64,000 nt of DNA, taken from an uncultured SAR86 cluster bacterium (GTDB lineage: Bacteria > Pseudomonadota > Gammaproteobacteria > Magnimaribacterales > Magnimaribacteraceae). This document shows positions 55,894 to 64,000 of the stretch, piece by piece. Below the pieces are notes generated by a model. That model saw only the letters and a program-made list of their open reading frames with translations. It was not told the origin of the DNA and made no database searches. Made by a program: the position numbers and the translations under genes. Position 1 is the stretch's first letter; each line of letters opens with the position of its first letter. The stretch is taken from positions 62,001-126,000 of the forward strand of contig CACBUE010000001.1 of NCBI GenBank assembly GCA_902542325.1, in the 5' to 3' direction.

Positions 55894-58641
55894 CTAAATC
55901 ATTTTTTTAATTTCATCCATTTGAAAGTCAAGATTTTCTAGTTCTTTAGATAAAACAGAAAATCTATCTTTTTGAGATTCCACTAGATCTTTTGGAGCAT
56001 TTTCAACAAAGCTCTTATTAGAAAGTTTACTACCTAGCATTTCCTTTTCTTGAATAAGTTTAGATATTTTCTTATCGAGCCTTTGCATTTCTTCCTTTGC
56101 ATCAATGAGTCCTTCAAGAGGTATCATTACTTTTAGATTGTCTCGCGTAAACATTGATGAGGGAATATCCTGAGAACTTTCTTCGGCCCAAATAATATCT
56201 TTGAGACCACATAGCTTTTCTATGTAACTACTAATTTGATTTAAGTTTTCTTTATCTAATTCATCTCCTCCCTTAAAGATTGAAGAAATTTTAATTGAAG
56301 GTTTGATAAGAAGCTCGCCACGTATATTTCTTATCCCAGATACAATATCTTTTAGCCACTCTACTGATTGGTAGTCTTGTTCCGAAGTATTTTCAGAACC
56401 TACGGGGTATTCAGATATCATTATGCTTTCATGGGTTGAATTATGATGTGCCTGAAATTGTTTCCAAATTTCTTCTGTTATGAAAGGCATGATTGGATGT
56501 GCAAGTCTTAGGGTTTTTTCAAGAATATCAACCAAAGACCTAACAATCTCTGCTTTATTCACGTCATCTTTTCTAAGACTTATTTTCTGAAGCTCTATGA
56601 ACCAATCACAAAATTCGTACCATATAAATTCATAGAGTGCTTTAGTAGCCAAATCAAATCTAAATTCATTCATTGACTGGTCAACTTTCTCTACAGTTTG
56701 ATTGAATTTATAGTCGATCCAGGCATCAATTGAAGTTTCACTTCTCTTTTTGGAAATACCATAGTTATCAATATTTAAATCTATAAATCTGGCTGCATTC
56801 CAAAGCTTATTACAAAAGTTTCTGTAACCTTCTACTCTTTTAATATCAAAATTAATATCCCTCCCGCCTGACGCTAGCGAGCAAAAAGTTAGTCTCAATG
56901 CGTCAGTTCCATAAGCTTCGATACCATTCGGAAATTCTTTTTTGGTTTGTTTTATGATTCGATCTTTCATTTTTGGTTGCATCAAGCCTTCAGTTCTCTT
57001 ATCAATTAAGTCATCTAGGTTAATTCCATCTATGATATCCAAAGGATCCAAGGTATTACCTTTAGATTTAGACATCTTCTGGCCTTCTGAATCTTTTATA
57101 AGACCATGAATCAATATTTTCTTGAAGGGTACTTCGTTTATGAAATGAGTAGTCATCATTATCATTCTTGCTACCCAAAAGAAAATGATATCAAACCCTG
57201 TCACTAAAACACTTGTAGGATGATATCTTGAAAGTAAGTTCTCTTTTTTTGGCCAGCCAAGAGTTGAAAACGTCCACAAAGCAGAAGAAAACCAAGTATC
57301 CAGAACATCCTCGTCTTGTTTCAGTTCAATATTATCAAGATTATATTTTTCTCTAACGGCTTTCTCAGATTCCCCAACATACAAATTATCATCTTTATCA
57401 AACCAGGCTGGTATTCTATGTCCCCACCACAACTGCCTACTGATACACCAATCTTGTATATCATTCATCCAAGCAAAATAGGTATTTTCCCAGTTCTTAG
57501 GTATAAACTCTGTCTCATTTTTCTTTACGACTCTGATAGCTTCTTCAGAAAGTTTTTCAACATTAACGAACCACTGATTAGTCAACAAAGGTTGAAGGAT
57601 AGAATTACTCCTTTCACTCCTTGGGATCTGGACTTTATAAGGCTCAGTCTTGTTCAGTTGACCAATTGTATTAAGTTCTTCTAGTATAAGTTCTCTTGCC
57701 TCTTCAATATTTAAGTTTTGATATTTATCTGGAACTTTGTCATTTAGAGTGCCATCAAAATTCAAGATATTGATTATTTTAAGTCCGTGCCTTTTACCCA
57801 TCTCAAAATCATTGAAATCATGTGCAGGCGTAATCTTCACACAACCAGTACCAAATTCTGATTCAACATAATTATCAGCAATGATAGGTATTTCTCTATT
57901 CACAATTGGCAAAAGTGCCATTTTTCCTATCTGTCCCTTATACCTTTCATCCTCAGGATTAACTGCTAGGGCTGTATCTCCAAGCAATGTTTCCGGTCTA
58001 GTTGTTGCAACGGTTAATTTTTCATTATCTGAAGTAAAGTAATCTATATACCAAAGAGATCCATTTTCTTCTTCAGAAGAAACTTCAAGATCTGACAAAG
58101 CAGTCTCAAGAACTGTATCCCAATTGACCAATCTTTCTCCTTTATAAATCAATCCTTGGTTATAAAGTTCTATGAATACCTCCTTGACTGCCATGCTTAA
58201 ATCATCACTCATGGTGAAGGCTTCTCTTGACCAGTCTACCGAAGCGCCTAGTCTTCTTAGTTGTTGTGTTATTTTATTTCCTGATTTTTCCTTCCAAAGC
58301 CATACTTTTTTTTCAAATTCATCTCTACCGATCTTCTCTCTAGACAATCCTTCCGCCTCAAGTTGTCTTTCTACAACCATTTGAGTTGCTATTCCGGCAT
58401 GATCTACGCCAACTTGCCAGAGTGTATCGAATCCCGACATTCTTTTATGGCGAATAAGTGCATCCATTAGAGTATTTTGAAACCCGTGACCCATGTGAAG
58501 TGTTCCAGTAACATTGGGTGGAGGAATCATGATGCAGAAGGATTCTTTTGATTCATCAGGTTGAGCTTTAAAGAAGTCTGATTTTTCCCAATTCTCGTAA
58601 ATTTCTGTTTCAGTAGAACTCGGCTCGTAGTTTTTTTTCAT
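55894..58641 (-). CDS. valS: Valyl-tRNA synthetase
   Basis: PPPNVTGTLHMGHGFQNTLMD (HIGH), KMSKSKGNTLDP (KMSKS); start 58641 in an ATGA overlap with the holC stop. Confidence 0.98.
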   Translation of the reverse strand: MKKNYEPSSTETEIYENWEKSDFFKAQPDESKESFCIMIPPPNVTGTLHMGHGFQNTLMDALIRHKRMSGFDTLWQVGVDHAGIATQMVVERQLEAEGLSREKIGRDEFEKKVWLWKEKSGNKITQQLRRLGASVDWSREAFTMSDDLSMAVKEVFIELYNQGLIYKGERLVNWDTVLETALSDLEVSSEEENGSLWYIDYFTSDNEKLTVATTRPETLLGDTALAVNPEDERYKGQIGKMALLPIVNREIPIIADNYVESEFGTGCVKITPAHDFNDFEMGKRHGLKIINILNFDGTLNDKVPDKYQNLNIEEARELILEELNTIGQLNKTEPYKVQIPRSERSNSILQPLLTNQWFVNVEKLSEEAIRVVKKNETEFIPKNWENTYFAWMNDIQDWCISRQLWWGHRIPAWFDKDDNLYVGESEKAVREKYNLDNIELKQDEDVLDTWFSSALWTFSTLGWPKKENLLSRYHPTSVLVTGFDIIFFWVARMIMMTTHFINEVPFKKILIHGLIKDSEGQKMSKSKGNTLDPLDIIDGINLDDLIDKRTEGLMQPKMKDRIIKQTKKEFPNGIEAYGTDALRLTFCSLASGGRDINFDIKRVEGYRNFCNKLWNAARFIDLNIDNYGISKKRSETSIDAWIDYKFNQTVEKVDQSMNEFRFDLATKALYEFIWYEFCDWFIELQKISLRKDDVNKAEIVRSLVDILEKTLRLAHPIMPFITEEIWKQFQAHHNSTHESIMISEYPVGSENTSEQDYQSVEWLKDIVSGIRNIRGELLIKPSIKISSIFKGGDELDKENLNQISSYIEKLCGLKDIIWAEESSQDIPSSMFTRDNLKVMIPLEGLIDAKEEMQRLDKKISKLIQEKEMLGSKLSNKSFVENAPKDLVESQKDRFSVLSKELENLDFQMDEIKKMI

Positions 58642-59081
58642 ATTGACTCTACGAATTTTGTCTTTAATCCGAGATCTTTGCATTTGGACCACGTATTCGC
58701 TGCTCTCTCTCTGAGATCGGCACCATCCATAATTACTAGCTGTATAAAATTTTTATATCCATCTAAGTTTTTCGGTATATCTGGAGATAGATTAAGAATC
58801 AAATCAGAACCTAAAACGAACTTAGTTCCAGGATAACCAATATTTATAAGATCATCTGTTTTATTAGTAACTAGATTGTGAGAAATTAGTCCATATTCAG
58901 GTTCATTCCATAACCTCTCATCTAAATAATTAGCGTCATTTATATCAATACAAAAGACATCTATTTTATTAGCACGAATTTGATCTATGCCGCCCGTAAT
59001 TAATTTACTAATTAGAGAGCTAGTGAAGTCCAAAGCTTCTTCCATGTTTTTGCCAGAAGCCATAAAAGTAGCTTCTACCAT
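58638..59081 (-). CDS. holC: DNA polymerase III chi subunit
   Basis: DERLWNEPEYGLISHNLV; pepA-holC-valS gene order. Confidence 0.92.
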   Translation of the reverse strand: MVEATFMASGKNMEEALDFTSSLISKLITGGIDQIRANKIDVFCIDINDANYLDERLWNEPEYGLISHNLVTNKTDDLINIGYPGTKFVLGSDLILNLSPDIPKNLDGYKNFIQLVIMDGADLRERAANTWSKCKDLGLKTKFVESI

Positions 59082-59083
59082 TA

Positions 59084-60598
59084 CTAAGACTTATCAATGA
59101 GATATTGACTCAGGAGAGGCACAGGTCTGCCTGAACCGCCTTTTGCAGCTCCTTTATAACTAGCAGTTCCGGCCACATCGAGATGAGCCCATGGGTATTT
59201 CTCTGCAAATCTTGATAAAAAACATGCAGCGGTAATAGTACCAGCTCGACCACCTATGTTTGCGATATCTGCAAAATTACTATCCAAATCCTTTTGGTAA
59301 ACATCCCATAAGGGCAATTGCCAAGCTCTATCTGAAGCTTTTCGGCCAGCCTCCAATAATTCTTCTGCGAGTTTGTCATTATTAGACATTAGTCCAGATG
59401 TAGAATAACCCAATGCCATTATCACCGCACCGGTTAGTGTAGCAATGTCTACAACTGATCGGGGTTCAAATCTTTCAACATAAGTCAAAGCATCAGCTAA
59501 GACCAATCGTCCCTCAGCATCAGTATTTAATATTTCAACAGTCTTACCTGACATTGTGCGTACGACATCACCAGGCTTAGTGGCCTTGCTACCTGGCATA
59601 TTTTCTGCGCTTGCCACAACACCAACTATATTGATTGGAAGTTTAAGTTCTGAAACTACTTGCATAGTCGCTATAACACTCGCAGCACCACACATATCAA
59701 ATTTCATTTCATCCATGGTCGGAGGAGGTTTGAGGCTTATTCCTCCCGTATCAAAAGTAATACCCTTGCCAACAATCGCATATGGTTTATCGCCTTTTTT
59801 TCCGCCTTGATAATTCATTGAAATGAGTTTTGATTCTTGCGCACTTCCGTTTCCAACTGAAAGTAAACAATCCATACCCATTTTTTTCATCTCCTTTTCG
59901 CCATAAACCCTACAACTAAGTTTTTGATATTTATTGGCTGCAGATCTAGAACTAGTTGCCAAATAGGATGGAGTGCACACATTTCCAGGAAGATTTGCTA
60001 AATCTTTAGCTACATTCATTCCTTGTCCTATGACTTGCCCAGTTTTGAGCCCTTTGCGCAACTTAGCCACGCCTTGCTTTGAATCAATAACAATTGAGAC
60101 TTTTTTAAGGTAATTAATTTTTTTATTTTTCTTATTAAGTTTCGCGTCGTAGGTATAAGCCTTGCTTTCAACAGCGGTACCTATTTTCTGCAGCAAAGTC
60201 TCATCGGTATTTTCTTTAGATTCATGTTTCATAGAAGGTAATGAAACAATACCTGTTGAAGATTTTTTTGTAGTTAGACAAGTTGTTACAGACATTGCAA
60301 TCTTATCAATATCTTCACTGCTAAGACCTTTCGTCGGTTTACCACAACCAATTAAGAAAATTCTTTCAGCAGAAGTACCATCATTAGTTGCAATATAAGC
60401 TGTCTGACCCACTTTTGACTCAAACTCACCCCTTTTTATAAGCTTTTTAATACTACCTTGAGTTGCTTTATCAACTTTTTCTGCAATTGAATTTAATGTC
60501 CTTCCCTCGGAAACACCGACAACTAAAACATCGATTTTTGTTTTTAAAAGATTTTTTGATAGTTCTTGGTTAAGGCTTAGTGTGAGTCTTTTTTTCAT
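59084..60598 (-). CDS. pepA: Leucyl aminopeptidase (M17)
   Basis: NTDAEGRLVLADALTY, GKGITFDTGGISLKP; start at 60598 (MKKRLTLS) with AAAAGGAGACGTA upstream. Confidence 0.97.
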   Translation of the reverse strand: MKKRLTLSLNQELSKNLLKTKIDVLVVGVSEGRTLNSIAEKVDKATQGSIKKLIKRGEFESKVGQTAYIATNDGTSAERIFLIGCGKPTKGLSSEDIDKIAMSVTTCLTTKKSSTGIVSLPSMKHESKENTDETLLQKIGTAVESKAYTYDAKLNKKNKKINYLKKVSIVIDSKQGVAKLRKGLKTGQVIGQGMNVAKDLANLPGNVCTPSYLATSSRSAANKYQKLSCRVYGEKEMKKMGMDCLLSVGNGSAQESKLISMNYQGGKKGDKPYAIVGKGITFDTGGISLKPPPTMDEMKFDMCGAASVIATMQVVSELKLPINIVGVVASAENMPGSKATKPGDVVRTMSGKTVEILNTDAEGRLVLADALTYVERFEPRSVVDIATLTGAVIMALGYSTSGLMSNNDKLAEELLEAGRKASDRAWQLPLWDVYQKDLDSNFADIANIGGRAGTITAACFLSRFAEKYPWAHLDVAGTASYKGAAKGGSGRPVPLLSQYLIDKS

Positions 60599-60726
60599 TA
60601 CGTCTCCTTTTAAAAAAGATTGTTGTCGTACTATTTTATCAATAAACAATAAAAGTTATCTCCAAATAGAGAATATTCTTCTAATAAAGAGTAGGATTGA
60701 CTATATAGATTTTCAAATTCTTGTTT

Positions 60727-61731
60727 ATGATTTTAAATCGTTATTTTCTAAAGACTATTTTCTCATATACTCTGGCTATAAGCGTAGTCTTTATTCTCAT
60801 AATCGTATCTTCGAGGTCTATACAATACTTAGAACAAGCATCCAGAGGTGAAATAAATCCTCAAGTTGTTTTTTATATAGTCTTATATAGGCTTCCAGAA
60901 TTTTTAGAATTAATTTTGCCTCTAAGTTTTTTCATGTCTGTTGTTTTGACTATTGGAAAATTTAGCTCCGAAAGTGAACTTACGATCATGGAACAGCTTG
61001 GCTTAAGTAACGCAAGAATCTACTCACTATTGGCAATTCCTGCAGTATTGATAGCTTTGTTAATATTTTTCTTTTCTTTAGTGCTTAGTCCTGGATTAGA
61101 TATGCGGGTAAAGAGTTTACTTGAAGTTAAATCTCTAGAAGAAACCTTCGATGCTTTACTTCCAGGTGAATTTCACAAATTAAATGATTCTTATCTTATT
61201 TATGCGAAGGAAAAGCGAAATGACGGACTGAAGGATGTTTTTCTCCTTATGGAGGATTCCACTAGGGAATCAAGTTTGGCTATCGTAGCTGAGGAATTGA
61301 GCGCAAACAGGTCAGGAAATGGAGATTTGAATTTTGGTAAAGGGTTTTCATATTCCAAAGAAGAGCCTGACGAAATATTTTCAGTCAAGTTTGATAATCT
61401 GAAATTAAAAGCTGACTTCATGTCGAAAAATAGTGGAGAAGTAAATTTTAAGCTAAAGGATTCAGTAAATCCTTTGTTATGGTCGAGCTCTATAAGTTTT
61501 ATGACATTATTAAGTATTTTCATGGCTGTGCCATTATCAGAAAGATCTCCGCGTAAGGGCAGATACTCGAAAATACTTCCTAGCTTATTAATATTTTCAG
61601 CATACTTAGGGATTTTGTTGACATTCAAAGGTACAGAATCCTCTAATTTAATTTCAATTCTCTTGGTTCATTTGCTTTTTTTAGTTTTCTCTATTCTTTT
61701 GAATTTATATATGCACAAGATAAAATCATGA
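60727..61731 (+). CDS. lptF: LPS export ABC transporter permease LptF
   Basis: MILNRYFLKTIFSYTLAISVVF; YptP-like architecture; divergent from pepA. Confidence 0.93.
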   Translation: MILNRYFLKTIFSYTLAISVVFILIIVSSRSIQYLEQASRGEINPQVVFYIVLYRLPEFLELILPLSFFMSVVLTIGKFSSESELTIMEQLGLSNARIYSLLAIPAVLIALLIFFFSLVLSPGLDMRVKSLLEVKSLEETFDALLPGEFHKLNDSYLIYAKEKRNDGLKDVFLLMEDSTRESSLAIVAEELSANRSGNGDLNFGKGFSYSKEEPDEIFSVKFDNLKLKADFMSKNSGEVNFKLKDSVNPLLWSSSISFMTLLSIFMAVPLSERSPRKGRYSKILPSLLIFSAYLGILLTFKGTESSNLISILLVHLLFLVFSILLNLYMHKIKS

Positions 61732-62786
61732 TTGATTTATTTGGTGACATAATAGAAAGAAATATCTCCAAGAGAATATTTCATAGTATTTGTATTGTTG
61801 CAGTTGCAATCTCTTTGCTAGATTTTTTATTTAAATTTATTTCTGAAATCTCTGATATATCAGATTCTTATCTTGTGTTTGATGCACTAATTTATTGTTT
61901 TTATTCAATTCCAAGTTCAATTTATGAATATTTATCATACATCTGTCTAATTGGAGCGATCGTTGGTTTAGGAAGCTTAAACTCAGAAGGGGAGATTATA
62001 GGTTCAAAAGTTTTAGGTAAATCGAATTTTAGGATGGCGATAGCATCTTTAAGGCCTGCAATAGTAATAATAGCAATAGCTTTTTTATTTCAAGAGACTT
62101 TACATCCTTCATTGTCACAAGCTAACGAGGAAAATAGATTAGTAAAGCAAGAAAGATTCGATTCAGAGGATGGTTATTGGTTTGCTTCTGAGTCTTCAAT
62201 TAATTTTTTTAAAACTTCTCCGAGTAAAGATTCTATTAATGATGTTACGACTTATCAATATGGAGAAAAGGGGAATATTAATCAAATAATAGATTCGAAA
62301 TATGCTAAACGTCAAAATGGCATCTGGACTCTATTTGATTTAACAATAACGGACTTTCAAAAAAATTCTATTCGCCTTCAAGAAAAAAAAATATGGCCAG
62401 AAGGTCCTAAAGATAGTGATATGAGAAGAATTCTATCTCCTAGGTATCTTTCAATTAGTGAGCTCAATGAAGCTTTAAAGTTAAACATATCTGAATATAG
62501 AAGAAATAGCTTATCTCTGGAGTATTGGAAGAAAATATTCCATCCTATTACAACAATATTATTAATTTTGTTAGCTGCATCTTTCGTCTTTGGGAGAGTA
62601 AGAGATGAGTCTATTGGTAAAAGAATTCTTACTGGAGTTTTATTCGCATTTTCCTTGAATATTTGTCAAAACCTCTTTGCAAGTATGGCAGCAGTCTCAC
62701 TTTTAAGCCCATTCTATGCAGTTACTTTACCTATAGCAGCAGTTATTGTTTTAACAACTATATTCTGGAAACTTAAATCTAATTAA
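61728..62786 (+). CDS. lptG: LPS export ABC transporter permease LptG
   Basis: Overlaps lptF stop; TM-periplasmic-TM architecture. Confidence 0.93.
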   Translation: MIDLFGDIIERNISKRIFHSICIVAVAISLLDFLFKFISEISDISDSYLVFDALIYCFYSIPSSIYEYLSYICLIGAIVGLGSLNSEGEIIGSKVLGKSNFRMAIASLRPAIVIIAIAFLFQETLHPSLSQANEENRLVKQERFDSEDGYWFASESSINFFKTSPSKDSINDVTTYQYGEKGNINQIIDSKYAKRQNGIWTLFDLTITDFQKNSIRLQEKKIWPEGPKDSDMRRILSPRYLSISELNEALKLNISEYRRNSLSLEYWKKIFHPITTILLILLAASFVFGRVRDESIGKRILTGVLFAFSLNICQNLFASMAAVSLLSPFYAVTLPIAAVIVLTTIFWKLKSN

Positions 62787-63189
62787 TCTTAGCAATTCTT
62801 GTTTTTGTTGCTAAATCAGCCAGAGATTTTTTTTCTTCGTTAAAAAAAATATATAAGTAGCCAAGACCAAAGAATAAGAAAGAAAAGGTAGAAAAAGCGC
62901 AACGTAAGAGACAAATTCTTATTGTTAACTTTTCTTCAGAAATAAGTTTTATTTTCCATGCTTGCATACCTACAGTCTGTCCATCATTTACCAACCAAAA
63001 ATAAGAGTAAAAGATTGGTCCAGAGAAAATAGTAACGAAAAGCTGCAGTAAATCTATAATTCCGCCGTTTTCAGGAGCTCCGCCGTTTAAAAATACGAGT
63101 AATAAAGTTAAAGAAAAGATTATCCCTAAAATCAGTAAACTGTCATAAACAAGGGAAAATATTCTTTTAAAAAAGCCTGAATTTTCCAT
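62779..63189 (-). CDS. RDD family membrane protein
   Basis: FKRIFSLVYDSLLILGIIFSL; GQTVGMQAWKIKLIS. Confidence 0.88.
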   Translation of the reverse strand: MENSGFFKRIFSLVYDSLLILGIIFSLTLLLVFLNGGAPENGGIIDLLQLFVTIFSGPIFYSYFWLVNDGQTVGMQAWKIKLISEEKLTIRICLLRCAFSTFSFLFFGLGYLYIFFNEEKKSLADLATKTRIAKIN

Positions 63190-63246
63190 AATAATTTGGA
63201 GAAGATATTTTTTTTGATTATTCTATGTACAAATTGAGAGTTTATT

Positions 63247-64000
63247 ATGCATGATATATCCAAATCTAGTGATACCTTTTTCTTAGGCCATCCCAAAGGT
63301 CTCGTAACGCTTTTTTTAACTGAAATGTGGGAAAGAATGTCCTTCTATGGAATGAGAGGATTACTTGTTTTGTTCATGACAAGGGAGGTAGCTGAAGGAG
63401 GCATGAATCTTAATGCTCCTGAGGCTATGGCAATCTATGGAATATATGGCGCTTCAGTGTATTTTCTATGTGTTCCTGGCGGATGGATTGCAGATAAGCT
63501 TTTTGGAGCCCAGAAAACTGTTCTATATGGTGCTATTATTATAACAATTGGTCACTTTGTGCTGGCAATTCCCTATGATAAAACCTTTTTTCTTGGTTTA
63601 GTTCTTGTCTCAATCGGTACAGGTCTTTTAAAGCCAAACATCTCAACTATCGTCGGCCAACTCTATAAGCCAGGAGATGTAAGAATCGATTCCGGCTACA
63701 CGATATTTTATATGTCCATCAATATAGGAAGTATGCTCGGATTCCTTGTTTGTGGCTATCTTGGAGAGAAGGTAGGGTGGCATTGGGGTTTCGGTGCCGC
63801 TGGTGTAGGAATGACTTTTGGTGTTTTACAGTATATTTTTACTAGAAATTCATTAGGAGAAGCAGGAAAAAATCCTAACTTAGCTCCTACTGAAGATGTA
63901 TCAAAGTACGTGAAGATATTTAAATATAGTGCAATAGCTATTTTCTTACTAGTTACTTCAGGCTTTGCTGGACTTTGGAGTGTCGATCCACAACTACTCA
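63247..64000 (+). CDS. POT/PTR family oligopeptide transporter, 5' part (runs off window)
   Basis: MHDISKSSDTFFLGHPKGLVTLFLTEMWERMSFYGMRGLLVLFM...; read by eye. Confidence 0.93.
   Translation, partial: MHDISKSSDTFFLGHPKGLVTLFLTEMWERMSFYGMRGLLVLFMTREVAEGGMNLNAPEAMAIYGIYGASVYFLCVPGGWIADKLFGAQKTVLYGAIIITIGHFVLAIPYDKTFFLGLVLVSIGTGLLKPNISTIVGQLYKPGDVRIDSGYTIFYMSINIGSMLGFLVCGYLGEKVGWHWGFGAAGVGMTFGVLQYIFTRNSLGEAGKNPNLAPTEDVSKYVKIFKYSAIAIFLLVTSGFAGLWSVDPQLL

Overview
The window is a gene-dense, AT-rich chromosomal segment. By gene order and protein signatures it comes from a gammaproteobacterium, possibly a streamlined marine lineage (the lineage is inference). It is almost entirely conserved core genome: (1) the end of the spc operon and the alpha operon (rplF 3' end to rplQ); (2) uvrA<>ssb, fabA-fabB, ispB<>rplU-rpmA-obg-proB><rpsT; (3) a small accessory stretch (glycosyltransferase family 9, SMP-30-like, MarC, NAD-dependent epimerase); (4) ssrA (tmRNA)-smpB; (5) bamE<>fur, grpE-dnaK-dnaJ-dapB; (6) rpsB-tsf-frr-uppS-cdsA-dxr-rseP-bamA-skp-lpxD-fabZ-lpxA-lpxB-rnhB-dnaE-accA-tilS; (7) leuA, a diverged holD-rimI pair, pepA-holC-valS, lptF-lptG, and the start of a POT-family transporter. 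I saw no mobile elements, CRISPR arrays, phage, defence islands or tRNAs, and no convincing wholly new system. The points most worth a second look are: a one-base frame disruption in the essential gene rpsB at an A6 run; all nine convergent gene junctions compressed to between -11 and +4 bp, with at least one terminator-like hairpin built from coding sequence; a putative leader peptide/attenuator upstream of leuA; the absence of pyrH between tsf and frr; sigma32-type promoters at grpE and dnaK; and a membrane-anchored cold-shock-domain protein.
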